In this document: positions 4,546-11,741 of the stretch, in pieces
Numbering within the stretch: position 1 is the stretch's first letter
Layout of the letters: every line of letters starts with the position of its first letter
Virus record (IMG/VR): IMGVR_UViG_3300035224_000325
Coordinates: 1 to 23,177 of that record
Source: a virus
Direction: 5' to 3' (one strand)
Length of the DNA stretch: 23,177 bases
Notes under the pieces: generated by a model
Databases searched by the model: none
Seen by the model: the letters and a program-made list of their open reading frames with translations, nothing else
Told to the model about the DNA's origin: nothing
Position numbers and translations under genes: made by a program

Positions 4546-5068
4546 TTATTGTATCAAACATAATCACTGGTCTGTATTTGAACAAGCGTTCATGACACTA
4601 GAGATTGAAACGAATCGCGGAATCGCAGCTCAAATTTTGAGGCATAGGAGTTTCACATTCCAGGAGTTTTCTCAACGGTATGCTGATAGTTCTATGTTGA
4701 CTGATAAGATTCCTCTACCTGATTTGCGTCGTCAAGATACAAAGAACCGTCAGAATAGTATTGATGATGTAGATCCTTTTGTTAAGCAGGAACTTGAGAT
4801 TGCTATCGAGCGTCATTTTGATTCTGCTATGGATCTTTATCAGCATATGCTTTCTGTAGGAATTGCAAAGGAATGTTCGCGTTTTGTGCTTCCTTTAGCA
4901 ATTCCCACCAAAATTTACATGAGCGGATCAGTTCGATCATGGATGCATTATATCGATCTGCGTTCTGCTCATGGAACACAGAAAGAACACATGGATATCG
5001 CTCAACAATGTCGCGATGTATTTGTAAATGAATTACCTATTTGTGCTGAAGCACTGGAGTGGACATGA
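4418..5068 (+). CDS. thyX: Flavin-dependent thymidylate synthase ThyX
   Basis: 216 residues, the usual ThyX size. It makes dTMP from dUMP using FAD, NADPH and methylene-tetrahydrofolate. The ThyX signature RHR-x7-S is exact: R75-H76-R77 to S85 (RHRSFTFQEFSQRY). The N-terminal VRLVSITPEAEK and YVARVSN, the HNHWSVFEQ substrate-binding block and the C-terminal SVRSWMHYIDLRSAHGTQKEH motif are all present, so the enzyme looks intact. The start ATG 4418 keeps the whole N-terminal strand and has AAAGGA at ~4405. Cyanophages use ThyX to supply thymidine for genome replication. It overlaps the preceding ORF by 128 nt and the next gene by 4 nt. Confidence 0.96.
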   Translation: MKQQHGSVRLVSITPEAEKMMGYVARVSNPNNQDNPKVSGLLSYCIKHNHWSVFEQAFMTLEIETNRGIAAQILRHRSFTFQEFSQRYADSSMLTDKIPLPDLRRQDTKNRQNSIDDVDPFVKQELEIAIERHFDSAMDLYQHMLSVGIAKECSRFVLPLAIPTKIYMSGSVRSWMHYIDLRSAHGTQKEHMDIAQQCRDVFVNELPICAEALEWT

Positions 5069-5295
5069 AACTATTAACGTTAGAAGATTATGAATTAGCA
5101 GGTCAAACATTTTGGCCTAAGTATTGGTACGTTGCCAAAGAACTTGGTGAGGATGCCAAACCTGAGCAAGTCATTAAAGTTATGGAAGCAATTGGTGGTG
5201 TTGCACTGAAGCTAGCACTCGAAGAAAAGGGAGCAGGTCCATTTGGATTTAATAAAGTAAAGGAGGGAGACGATGGCGACTTACCCAGTGATTAA
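5065..5295 (+). CDS. Small acidic protein of unknown function
   Basis: 76 codons from ATG 5065 (ATGA overlap with thyX), with GGAG at 5056-5059; a GTG at 5059 would add two residues but hides the Shine-Dalgarno. Features are MKLLTLEDYELAG, a Trp/Tyr cluster (FWPKYWYVAKEL), an amphipathic helix (EQVIKVMEAIGGVALKLALEEKG) and an acidic end. It overlaps the next gene by 23 nt. No family is recognised; the position between thyX and phoH suggests a role in nucleic acid metabolism only by association. Confidence 0.75.
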   Translation: MKLLTLEDYELAGQTFWPKYWYVAKELGEDAKPEQVIKVMEAIGGVALKLALEEKGAGPFGFNKVKEGDDGDLPSD

Positions 5296-5536
5296 TAAAG
5301 AGACTGGTGAACAAAAGGATCTTGTGGTCAGTGTTCATGAGTGGACACAATGGTGTGAAGATAATCCTGATTGGAAAAGAGATTGGAGTGATCCATCTAC
5401 GTGTCCTGGATCAGGTGAAGTTGGTGAATGGAGAGACAAGATGAGTAGAACACATCCTGGTTTTCATGATATAATGAAGAATAAGATTGCTCCTAAGGCA
5501 CCAAGAAACAGAACCATCACACAAAAGTATAACTGA
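5273..5536 (+). CDS. Small Trp-rich protein of unknown function
   Basis: 87 codons from ATG 5273 behind a strong GGAGGGAG. The protein has an N-terminal strand (YPVINKETGEQKDLVVSVHEW), a Trp-rich core (QWCEDNPDWKRDWSD, STCPGSGEVGEWRDK) and a basic tail (NKIAPKAPRNRTITQKYN). Two Cys (28 and 44) are too few for a clear zinc finger. I recall a similar small protein beside phoH in other T4-like cyanophages but know no function. phoH starts 2 nt after its stop codon. Confidence 0.75.
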   Translation: MATYPVINKETGEQKDLVVSVHEWTQWCEDNPDWKRDWSDPSTCPGSGEVGEWRDKMSRTHPGFHDIMKNKIAPKAPRNRTITQKYN

Positions 5537-5537
5537 C

Positions 5538-6290
5538 ATGCCAGCTAGAAAGAAGACTACTAAAGCACCTGGACAAGGTATGAATGCGAAGCAGAGGAAG
5601 CGTCGTAAACCCATTGATGAAGCATACATGGTTCCAATCGAACCTCTCACTCACAATCAACAAATCATGTTTGATGAGTGGGACAAAGGTAAGATGGTCT
5701 ATGCCTACGGTGTCGCAGGCACAGGCAAAACATATGTTGCTCTTTACAAAGCACTCAAGGATGTACTCAATGAGTATACACCTTTTGAAAAGATCTATAT
5801 TGTCCGCTCTCTTGTCGCTACTAGGGAGATTGGTTTCCTTCCTGGAGACCACGAGGATAAGTCTTCTCTCTATCAGATACCATATAAGAATATGGTTCAA
5901 TCTATGTTCGAGATGCCAGACGATGCATCATATGAAATGCTCTACGATAACCTGAAGGCACAGGAAACTATCTCCTTCTGGTCTACTAGTTTCATACGTG
6001 GTACTACACTAGACAATGCTATCGTTATCATTGATGAGTGCCAGAACCTAAACTTCCATGAACTGGATAGTATCATCACTCGTGTGGGACAAGACAGTAA
6101 GATCATTTTCTGTGGAGACGCAGCACAAACTGACCTTCAAAAGATCTCTGAACGCTCAGGTATCCTAGACTTCCAACGCATCCTACAAAACATGGATGAG
6201 TTCTCACTGGTTGAGTTTGGTGTGGATGATATTGTTCGCTCTGGTCTCGTCAAATCTTACATCATTAACAAAATTAATCTAGGTCTATGA
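5538..6290 (+). CDS. phoH: PhoH-like ATPase
   Basis: 250 residues from ATG 5538; an in-frame upstream extension lies inside the previous gene and is rejected. A short basic, Lys/Arg-rich N-terminus (residues 1-25) is followed by the P-loop NTPase domain: Walker A GVAGTGKT at 58-65, Walker B AIVIIDECQN at about 160-169, and the sensor-like IIFCGDAAQTDL. PhoH is a RecA-like ATPase related to the N-terminal half of UvrD-like helicases; it is very common in marine phages, with a suspected RNA or stress-related role that is not settled. Named for the E. coli phosphate regulon, but no phosphate-box is seen here. Its end overlaps the nuclease gene by 4 nt. Confidence 0.94.
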   Translation: MPARKKTTKAPGQGMNAKQRKRRKPIDEAYMVPIEPLTHNQQIMFDEWDKGKMVYAYGVAGTGKTYVALYKALKDVLNEYTPFEKIYIVRSLVATREIGFLPGDHEDKSSLYQIPYKNMVQSMFEMPDDASYEMLYDNLKAQETISFWSTSFIRGTTLDNAIVIIDECQNLNFHELDSIITRVGQDSKIIFCGDAAQTDLQKISERSGILDFQRILQNMDEFSLVEFGVDDIVRSGLVKSYIINKINLGL

Positions 6291-6985
6291 AACTGTTCAA
6301 TCATGTGGGACTAGTAGATCCTATTGAAATGTATGCTGAAATGGTTGAAGGCAAACGTGTCTATCTTACACCAACAGGACATCACTATCCATCTGTCACC
6401 ACTGTGATTGGCAACAACGCAGCAAAGAAAGCAGGTCTTGCTAAGTGGCGAGCTCGTGTTGGCGAGAAGGCAGCGAATGCTAAGACAACTCGTGCTACTG
6501 GTCGTGGCACAAAGTATCACTCTATTGCTGAAGACTACTTTAATAATAATCTAGACCTGAAGAAGTATAAATCGCACCCACTTCCTGTCCTTATGTTCCA
6601 TCATAGTCGCCCTACTTTGGACCGTATAAATAATATTTACTTACAAGAAGCGGCGCTCTACTCTAAACATTTAGAGATTGCAGGGCGAGTAGATTGTATC
6701 GCTGAGTTCGACGGTGTGCTGTCTATCATTGACTTCAAGACTGCTGCTGAACCAAAGCGTGAGAAATATCTTTACGATTACTTCGTTCAAGAAACTGCAT
6801 ACGCATGTATGCTTCAAGAAAACTACGGGTTGAGTGTCAAACAACTCGTTACTATTGTTGCTTGTGAAAACGGAGAGACTCAAGTTAAGGTGCTTCCACC
6901 TAAGAAAGAATTCTTTATGAAACTAATGAGTTATATCTCGGAGTATCAAGAACAACATGGACAAAAAACAATTATTAGAGGATAA
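6287..6985 (+). CDS. PD-(D/E)XK exonuclease (RecB/Cas4-like)
   Basis: 232 residues from ATG 6287 (ATGA overlap with phoH). The RecB-type nuclease core is visible: GRGTKYHSIAEDY with H78 (the GxxxH motif), AGRVDCIAEFDG with D136, and SIIDFKTA with D149-F-K151, followed by YFVQETAYACMLQENYG (the QxxxY motif IV). These metal-binding residues suggest an active DNA exonuclease for processing ends in recombination or degrading host DNA. T4 has no direct counterpart at this place. It overlaps gp33 by 29 nt. An exact late-type TATAAATA lies inside at 6625. Confidence 0.85.
   Translation: MKLFNHVGLVDPIEMYAEMVEGKRVYLTPTGHHYPSVTTVIGNNAAKKAGLAKWRARVGEKAANAKTTRATGRGTKYHSIAEDYFNNNLDLKKYKSHPLPVLMFHHSRPTLDRINNIYLQEAALYSKHLEIAGRVDCIAEFDGVLSIIDFKTAAEPKREKYLYDYFVQETAYACMLQENYGLSVKQLVTIVACENGETQVKVLPPKKEFFMKLMSYISEYQEQHGQKTIIRG
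6625..6632 (+). promoter_or_regulatory. Internal late promoter motif (TATAAATA)
   Basis: Exact T4 late consensus within the exonuclease gene, about 325 nt before gp33. It could give late transcripts of gp33 and the DUF1825 gene, or be chance. Confidence 0.4.
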
Positions 6986-7211
6986 ATTTATGACTGCTGC
7001 GAGATTCTCGCAGGAGGTGGAGAAGATTGCTTTACACAATCCCGACATGAACTATATTGATTCTGTTATCCACTACTGTGAAGTGAATGAGATTGAAGTA
7101 GATACTATTAATAAATTAATTAGTAAGCCACTCAAAGAAAAGTTGCGTCATGACGCACAGCAACTTAACTTTATGAAAAAAACCAGTCGTGCCAAACTAA
7201 CGTTAGTATGA
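6957..7211 (+). CDS. 33: Late transcription coactivator gp33-like
   Basis: 84 residues (T4 gp33 is about 112). In T4, gp33 binds the RNA polymerase beta flap and the sliding clamp, joining gp55-directed late transcription to replication. The core NYIDSVIHYCEVNEIEVDTINKLISKPLKEKLRHDAQQLN reads as the helical region I recall from cyanophage gp33. The C-terminal KKTSRAKLTLV ends in hydrophobic residues, as expected for a clamp-binding tail. ATG 6957 overlaps the nuclease gene by 29 nt; ATG 6990 (residue 12) has a better GAGGA Shine-Dalgarno and is a fair alternative. The ATGA at its end couples it to the next gene. Confidence 0.75.
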   Translation: MDKKQLLEDKFMTAARFSQEVEKIALHNPDMNYIDSVIHYCEVNEIEVDTINKLISKPLKEKLRHDAQQLNFMKKTSRAKLTLV

Positions 7212-7555
7212 GCTTCTTTAAATCTGACATCATCAGAGGAGATATCCAAGAGATGATGGAACTCCAGCAGTATTGTTTTAGATCTGCTATGAACTTTGCT
7301 CTTCTTAACGAAGAACGTAAACTAGAATACTTTGATACTCTATCAACTCTTATTGAAAAGCAAAAGATTTTTCATGCTCGTATCAAGTTAAGTGACGATC
7401 CTGAAGCTGTCTCTGTCCTTGAGACAATGAAGCAAGGGGTTGTTATGCTGGGTGCTACACCTGGTACACCTATCGAGCAGATGTTTGATGAGTTGTTGGA
7501 GAAAGTTCAAATTCTCAAGACTCGTTTTGAAAATGGTGAGGGACCATCGGGTTGA
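7208..7555 (+). CDS. DUF1825 family protein
   Basis: 115 residues. The opening MSFFKSDIIRGDIQEMMELQ, the central TLIEKQKIFHARIKLSDDPEA and the following helix closely follow the cyanobacterial DUF1825 pattern (MSFF-S-I, LLEKQ-I-R-LSDDPEA), a small helical protein of unknown function found in cyanobacteria and their phages. It is therefore probably of host origin. It starts at the ATGA overlap with gp33. Its TGA stop lies inside the -35 box of the gp32 promoter. The Gly/Pro tail (ENGEGPSG) is encoded by sequence shared with the promoter region. Confidence 0.85.
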   Translation: MSFFKSDIIRGDIQEMMELQQYCFRSAMNFALLNEERKLEYFDTLSTLIEKQKIFHARIKLSDDPEAVSVLETMKQGVVMLGATPGTPIEQMFDELLEKVQILKTRFENGEGPSG

Positions 7556-7580
7556 CACCCACTCCACCACCTGCTATAAT
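7549..7580 (+). promoter_or_regulatory. Consensus sigma70 promoter for gp32
   Basis: TTGACA 7552-7557, 17-nt spacer, TATAAT 7575-7580, both perfect. The -35 sits in a small hairpin GGGT-TGAC-ACCC (7549-7560). The predicted start is near 7587, giving a leader of about 69 nt. The stop codon of the DUF1825 gene lies within the -35. Confidence 0.9.
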
Positions 7581-7586
7581 AACTTC

Positions 7587-7655
7587 GTTGGGCTGCACAG
7601 TATTGAGCGTAAGACCCAACACGTAAACCAAATCCAATTTAATCCAAAAGAATCT
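7587..7655 (+). promoter_or_regulatory. gp32 mRNA leader with 5'-terminal stem
   Basis: GTTGGG (7587-7592) and CCCAAC (7615-7620) can form a six-pair stem beginning at the predicted RNA start. The next 35 nt are A-rich, C-poor in pairing and unstructured up to the ATG, with no strong Shine-Dalgarno. In T4, gp32 represses its own mRNA by binding a leader with a 5' pseudoknot followed by an unstructured stretch; this layout is similar, but no clear pseudoknot pairing was found. Confidence 0.5.
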
Positions 7656-8576
7656 ATGTCTTTTTCAGACCTTAAGCGTAAATCCCAGACCAACTTTGAC
7701 TTCCTGCAGAAGGAATTAGAGAAATCATCCAGCGGTAAGAACGTTGATGAACGTTTCTGGAAACCAGAGGTTGACGCTTCTGGAAATGGATACGCTGTTA
7801 TCCGTTTCCTCCCTGCCCCTGATGGAGAGACACTCCCTTGGGCAAAACTATACTCCCACGCCTTCCAAGGTATTGGTGGTTGGTATATTGAAAACTCTTT
7901 GACTACACTCAACGAAAACGATCCTGTTGGTGAAGTAAACCGCCGTCTCTGGAATAGCGGTGCTGATGAAGACAAAGAGACTGCTCGTAAGCAGAAGCGT
8001 AAGCTTCAATACTACAGCAACATCTATGTTGTGAAGGATCCTAAGCACCCTGAGAACGAAGGTAAAGTCTTCCTCTATAAGTATGGCAAGAAGATCCATG
8101 ACAAGATCCTCGCTGCGATGCAACCTGAGTTCCAAGATGAAGAGAAAGTAAACGTCTTTGATCTGTGGGAAGGTGCTAACTTCAAACTGAAGATCAAGAA
8201 GGTCGCAGGATACTGGAACTACGACAGTTCTGAGTTTGATAATGTCTCTGCTCTGTCATCTGATGATGATCAACTAGAAGCAATCTGGAAGCAAGAGAAT
8301 TCCCTTGAAGCATTCACTCACAAGGATCAGTTCAAATCATATGCTGACCTTGAGAAGCGTCTGAACATGGTGCTTGGTATCACTCAACGTGCTGCTGTTC
8401 CTACAGTAGACAGCGAAGAGTATGAACCAGTTGCTGTTGGTGGTTTCAATGACTCTGACATCACTAGCGGATCTTCTTTCCGTCAGCAGATGAGTGCTCC
8501 CTCTCCCGTCAAGGAAGAGTCAATCGTTGAGGATGACGACGCACTGTCATACTTCGCACGTCTTGCTGAGGAGTGA
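7656..8576 (+). CDS. 32: gp32 single-stranded DNA-binding protein
   Basis: 306 residues (T4 gp32 is 301). It binds ssDNA cooperatively in replication, recombination and repair. The N-terminus has the basic LKRKSQTNF, like the T4 LAST motif for cooperative binding. The OB-fold core is recognisable: GYAVIRFLPAP, WYIENS, YYSNIYVVKDPKHPENEGKVFLYKYGKKIHDKI (seen in pieces), and DLWEGANFKLKIKKVAGYWNYDSSEF. The C-terminus is acidic (EESIVEDDDALSYF), the usual protein-interaction tail. The zinc-binding cysteines of T4 gp32 are absent; the matching loop reads SLTTLNENDPVGEV. ATG 7656 is the first ATG after the promoter at 7552. Confidence 0.95.
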   Translation: MSFSDLKRKSQTNFDFLQKELEKSSSGKNVDERFWKPEVDASGNGYAVIRFLPAPDGETLPWAKLYSHAFQGIGGWYIENSLTTLNENDPVGEVNRRLWNSGADEDKETARKQKRKLQYYSNIYVVKDPKHPENEGKVFLYKYGKKIHDKILAAMQPEFQDEEKVNVFDLWEGANFKLKIKKVAGYWNYDSSEFDNVSALSSDDDQLEAIWKQENSLEAFTHKDQFKSYADLEKRLNMVLGITQRAAVPTVDSEEYEPVAVGGFNDSDITSGSSFRQQMSAPSPVKEESIVEDDDALSYFARLAEE

Positions 8577-8782
8577 TTAAATCTTTCACAAAGATTTTGG
8601 GTCATCCAGTAACTATGTTCAACCTTACCTTGGTTGGTATGTTACTGCTGATCCAAGTCGTTCATACTAAAGCACACCTTACTTTAGAGACAGACGTTCA
8701 CGGTCATGCTCACAGAGTATTGAAAAAGAATCCAAAACTAGCAACATCTTCTTGCTACAAAATGGGTTTTTCAAAACGGTAA
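8573..8782 (+). CDS. Small membrane protein after gp32
   Basis: 69 codons from GTG 8573, overlapping the gp32 stop (GTGA); GAGGAG lies directly before it. ATG 8615 (residue 15) is an alternative start giving MFNLTLVGMLLL. Residues ~15-31 form one membrane helix, followed by a His-rich stretch (HTKAHLTLETDVHGHAH) and a basic tail (LKKNPKLATSSCYKMGFSKR). Function is unknown. The His cluster could bind metal but is not diagnostic. It ends at the edge of an inverted-repeat element facing gp53. Confidence 0.6.
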   Translation: MIKSFTKILGHPVTMFNLTLVGMLLLIQVVHTKAHLTLETDVHGHAHRVLKKNPKLATSSCYKMGFSKR

Positions 8783-8824
8783 AACTGGGAAAAAATTTCG
8801 GGCAAAATTTTGCCTAGAAAAGTC
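8781..8824. repeat. 44-nt repeated element, copy A, convergent gene boundary
   Basis: Lies between the convergent ends of the gp32 operon and gp53. It contains a perfect 14-bp palindrome GGCAAAATTTTGCC (8801-8814), enclosed by AAAACTGG (8781-8788)/CCAGTTTT (8827-8834). It aligns without gaps to 12372-12415 at 32 of 44 positions. A bidirectional terminator or RNA-processing site is likely, but there is no classic GC stem plus T-run. Confidence 0.55.
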
Positions 8825-9452
8825 AACCAGTTTTCTTTAGACGCTGACTAATATAGTTGGCGTCTTTTTTGTATAAATTTTTCTTTCTAAAATCATCTAC
8901 AAATTGCTGGAAGAATGCAGGTTTTAATAAGTAAATAGAACGCTTCTTTTCATTCTCAGCAGTGTAGTGTTCAGCAATGGTAACGGGACGACAAATCTCG
9001 TTGCCATTTTTTATTGTGATAGCGCCATTGATGTTCATTTTATGTGTTGTATTGTAGAAAGTCTCATCTACACGAACACCAGCAGGATACTGACCAATCT
9101 CATAGGTTTCGTAGTGATTAATTTCACCGTATGGATCATTAAATTCTGACTCTAGCACACTAGTTAACTCATAGTTTGTCATTGGCCAATCATACTGAGC
9201 GTTAACCATATTGTTTGTCATTAGAATTACCCAATCAAAAAATGGATTTCCATACATTCTATCAGCAAGAGTATCTGGTCTATCAAGATCTTCAATTGTA
9301 TACTTGTTAAAAATTACTGCGTATGATAATACATCATCATTAATTTTGTATCTACGAAAGAAATTTTTCGCAGTTATAAAATCAGATTCTGAGAAAGGAT
9401 AACTGATCGGTTTCTCGTCGTATTCTATGTTCGGGATTAGTGAGAAGTACAT
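8823..9452 (-). CDS. 53: gp53 baseplate wedge protein
   Basis: 209 residues (T4 gp53 is 196). It completes the baseplate wedges and links them around the hub. The family hallmark is present: DTLADRMYGNPFFDWVILM followed by YDWPMTNYEL, matching ELANAIYGNPQLYWVLLM in T4. The N-terminus (MYFSLIPNIEYD) also follows the T4 opening (MLFTFFDPIEY). The C-terminal helix includes NEKKRSIYLLKPAFFQQFVDDF. It is the last gene of the minus-strand block, overlaps gp48 by 1 nt (TGATG), and ends opposite the gp32 operon. Confidence 0.92.
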   Translation of the reverse strand: MYFSLIPNIEYDEKPISYPFSESDFITAKNFFRRYKINDDVLSYAVIFNKYTIEDLDRPDTLADRMYGNPFFDWVILMTNNMVNAQYDWPMTNYELTSVLESEFNDPYGEINHYETYEIGQYPAGVRVDETFYNTTHKMNINGAITIKNGNEICRPVTIAEHYTAENEKKRSIYLLKPAFFQQFVDDFRKKNLYKKDANYISQRLKKTG

Positions 9453-10561
9453 CAGTATTTGTCTGCCTCTTCTGAGAAAATAAGTTTTGTTTCTTGGAAT
9501 GATAATGATAAACCAACAGCAACCATACTGCCATCATCATATGTAGCATACGTTCCATCAGGAGTGTAATTAATTTCTACATTTGTCATAGCACACATTT
9601 TATACTGTGCTACGTCTGGATTTGGACCATTGCCACGCATAAATGTTAATCGACAGACGTTTGGAACTTTAATAAAGTTGTTTGCAGCATTTTGTCCTTT
9701 TGAAAAATTTAATTCTGTTCCTTTTGAAAACTTAGGTAGCATCGAACGTTTAAATATTTTACAAATTTCTTTAATCTCTGTTGCTTCTAGTGCATTTCTT
9801 GGAACAAGTTTATAATTTAAGGAAATATTCCTGAGATCTGTTCCAGTAAATAACAGTTCAACGTTAGGGTTGAGGATAACACCACGAGTTGCACCAAAAA
9901 CATCATTCTGACTTAAAGATTCGCCAGTAATTTTTGATATAACATCTCTAATAACTTTATTGCCTAAATTTGGAACAGCAGTTGAAAATGCAGTTCCTGC
10001 ATTGTTTAAAGCATTTTGCATCCCTTGACCAAAATCACCAGATCCTGCTGTAGTTAGGGCATCTCTGCCAATATTACTGAATGCTTTACCACTCCAGTTC
10101 GCTTTGTATCCAGTAGAAACATCTTCTGGCATGTATAAGATAATTGATTGCTCTGTCTCAGATCCTTTATATAATCTTTCTGACATAACGCTTTCGTTAT
10201 ATGTTGCAAGAGGTGTGCTGCTATCTTTAGTCGCACCTTTGTTTATGTTTTGAAATGGTGGTTGATATTCAAAAAATTCAAATAATACATAATCAGAATT
10301 CGCTGTCATCGCTGCATCTCTTGGATATCTACGAGAACCAGTGGCACTTGAAAGAGTTGGAGCTGCTACTGTTTTATAAGAGAATGTTCCAGTTTCTGTA
10401 GACTCTAAGTATTTTGCTTTGGTGATACTATTCCACCCAGAACCATCCCATTGATAAAAAACTTGATACTTACTTCCTCGTGCTCCTGCTGCTTCAGTCT
10501 TTACAGTTTGACCTATTTTAGTGCCATTAGCAGTTGGTTTACCGCCAGTATTTGTTTTCAT
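9452..10561 (-). CDS. 48: gp48 baseplate tail-tube cap
   Basis: 369 residues (T4 gp48 is 364). It sits on top of the hub and, with gp54, starts tail-tube polymerisation. The C-terminal half carries the tube-like fold: RGVILNPNVELLFTGTDL near residue 225-240, then ISLNYKLVPRNALEATEIKEI and the final strand VGLSLSFQETKLIF, as in other cyanophage gp48 proteins. The N-terminal part is Gly/Ser/Thr-rich with a Gln/Trp patch (KYQVFYQWDGSGWNSI) and a helical Ala-rich middle. Its neighbours gp53 and the unknown 229-aa gene overlap it by 1 nt each, indicating one translation-coupled operon. Confidence 0.82.
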   Translation of the reverse strand: MKTNTGGKPTANGTKIGQTVKTEAAGARGSKYQVFYQWDGSGWNSITKAKYLESTETGTFSYKTVAAPTLSSATGSRRYPRDAAMTANSDYVLFEFFEYQPPFQNINKGATKDSSTPLATYNESVMSERLYKGSETEQSIILYMPEDVSTGYKANWSGKAFSNIGRDALTTAGSGDFGQGMQNALNNAGTAFSTAVPNLGNKVIRDVISKITGESLSQNDVFGATRGVILNPNVELLFTGTDLRNISLNYKLVPRNALEATEIKEICKIFKRSMLPKFSKGTELNFSKGQNAANNFIKVPNVCRLTFMRGNGPNPDVAQYKMCAMTNVEINYTPDGTYATYDDGSMVAVGLSLSFQETKLIFSEEADKY

Positions 10562-11250
10562 TACTTAGACATCTCCTTTGACTGCTTAGTTCCATATCCT
10601 TTAATCATTCTTTGACCTGAGATTTTATCGTAGAATTTGTCATCGGTCTCTTCCCACACAATCTTTTTATCGATAGGGAAAGTCCTTCCATTAACATCTT
10701 TCACAAAATCCTCGGTCGGCAAAAGAATAGAGGTGTCCCATTCTGTTGACGCAAGGTCAAGATATAATCCGTCTACATGACTACTCAAATATTTATGAAA
10801 ACATACCTTAGGTATATCAACTCTGCCTTGCATTAATTTCTTTGTAACAATCAATCTTTTCTTTGGGGAGAGGTAGTGTAAGTTAGCACCCCAAAATTCA
10901 TTCTTCCCTGGTGCTTTAAAACAATAGAGCAAAGGAAATCTATCATAGTAAGGCAGATGCTTCATCTTTGCCTTATACTCAAACATATACAGATGACCTG
11001 CTACTGCATATCTACGCAGTTCATTCTTGTCTTGTTCTTTGACAGCACCAGCACGATCTTTACGTTCGTCTAGAATATATTTACTAAAATTCTTTTTGTA
11101 TTTACTTGCTTCTGCTTTTACTGCAGATCTATACCAAGAAAGAGATTTCTTTTCTCCTCCTGTAGCAGCACTCACTCTTTCAAATAATGTTTTGTATCCA
11201 GGGTCCTTGTTTGTAATATTACGTTGGACTGACGCAAATCCGGTTGCCAT
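10561..11250 (-). CDS. Virion-assembly protein, family uncertain
   Basis: 229 residues. The distinctive centre is AGHLYMFEYKAKMKHLPYYDRFPLLYCF followed by NEFWGANLHYLSPKKRLIV (residues ~84-132). This motif (LPYYDxFPL plus GxNLHYL) recurs in a conserved protein of many T4-like phages. The N-terminal third is basic and helical (KSLSWYRSAVKAEASKYKK). Position between gp4 and gp48 suggests head or tail completion; a gp2-like DNA-end protector role is possible by synteny with T4 (3-2-4-53) but not supported by a motif I can name. Start ATG has AGGAG in the last codons of gp4. Confidence 0.7.
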   Translation of the reverse strand: MATGFASVQRNITNKDPGYKTLFERVSAATGGEKKSLSWYRSAVKAEASKYKKNFSKYILDERKDRAGAVKEQDKNELRRYAVAGHLYMFEYKAKMKHLPYYDRFPLLYCFKAPGKNEFWGANLHYLSPKKRLIVTKKLMQGRVDIPKVCFHKYLSSHVDGLYLDLASTEWDTSILLPTEDFVKDVNGRTFPIDKKIVWEETDDKFYDKISGQRMIKGYGTKQSKEMSK

Positions 11251-11251
11251 T

Positions 11252-11683
11252 TTAGACTCCTAAGTGATCTTCGGTTAGTATTAAGAAGTTCATCTGCCTG
11301 TCTTCACAATACTCTCTCGCAGCGGACCATTTAGTTTGGTTCTTTACATAAGTCAGTGCGGCATTACGATAGGCAGCAGTTTTTTTGTTTTTCTCATTCG
11401 GTGGTTGAGTTTGCTTTTTGGGTTTGATCTCAATAATATACTTAGTAAGTTTGCCACTCTTTTCTTTTACTTTAATGTAAAAGTCAGGGAAATATCGTCT
11501 TACCTTACCATCGGGTGCGCGATAGGGAATAATTATCTCTTCGCTACCCCATTCAATTATTGAGGGATTACTATCACAGAACACCATGAACTTACGTTCC
11601 CAAAGTGATCTATAAACTATGTTTGTCGGATTGCCACGATACTTAGTAGGATTTTTAGGTTTGTAAAATCCAGAGTATGCCAT
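11252..11683 (-). CDS. 4: gp4 head completion protein
   Basis: 143 residues (T4 gp4 is 150). It finishes the filled head before tail joining. Motifs: FYKPKNPTKYRGNPTNIVYRSLWER at the N-terminus (read in parts), then a nuclease-like core with E48/E49 in WGSEE, D67 in YFPDFYIKV and E85-I-K87 in YIIEIKPK. This is the TnsA-like PD-(D/E)XK pattern seen in gp4 homologues, and all acidic/Lys positions are kept, so a metal-dependent nuclease activity on packaged DNA ends is plausible. ATG 11683 is chosen; a longer frame to 11806 crosses the divergent gene and its promoters. The minus-strand late-type motif at 11707-11714 is 23 nt upstream. Confidence 0.88.
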   Translation of the reverse strand: MAYSGFYKPKNPTKYRGNPTNIVYRSLWERKFMVFCDSNPSIIEWGSEEIIIPYRAPDGKVRRYFPDFYIKVKEKSGKLTKYIIEIKPKKQTQPPNEKNKKTAAYRNAALTYVKNQTKWSAAREYCEDRQMNFLILTEDHLGV

Positions 11684-11688
11684 AAATA
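11681..11688 (+). promoter_or_regulatory. Late promoter motif (CATAAATA), plus strand
   Basis: Perfect motif 53 nt before ATG 11742. Its first three bases are the complement of the gp4 start codon. It faces the minus-strand motif at 11707-11714. Confidence 0.6.
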
Positions 11689-11706
11689 TAGAGAGACCAA
11701 CATAGG

Positions 11707-11714
11707 TATTTAGT
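11707..11714 (-). promoter_or_regulatory. Variant late promoter (ACTAAATA), minus strand
   Basis: On the minus strand reads CACTAAATA; it ends 23 nt before the gp4 ATG at 11683. It would drive gp4, the 229-aa gene, gp48 and gp53. The same variant precedes three plus-strand genes at similar spacing. Confidence 0.5.
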
Positions 11715-11741
11715 GTGTCGATAAATCGTCTATTAACGACA

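Noticed and set aside
5584-5955. 123-codon plus-strand open frame inside phoH
   Set aside because: Fully contained in phoH in another frame, Leu/Ser-rich with no domain.
7208-7555. UvsY recombination mediator
   Set aside because: Size is near T4 UvsY, but the MSFF opening and LSDDPEA motif fit DUF1825 far better.
7440-7655. Longer gp32 starting at 7440
   Set aside because: The extension overlaps the DUF1825 gene and the promoter/leader; gp32 homology begins at ATG 7656.
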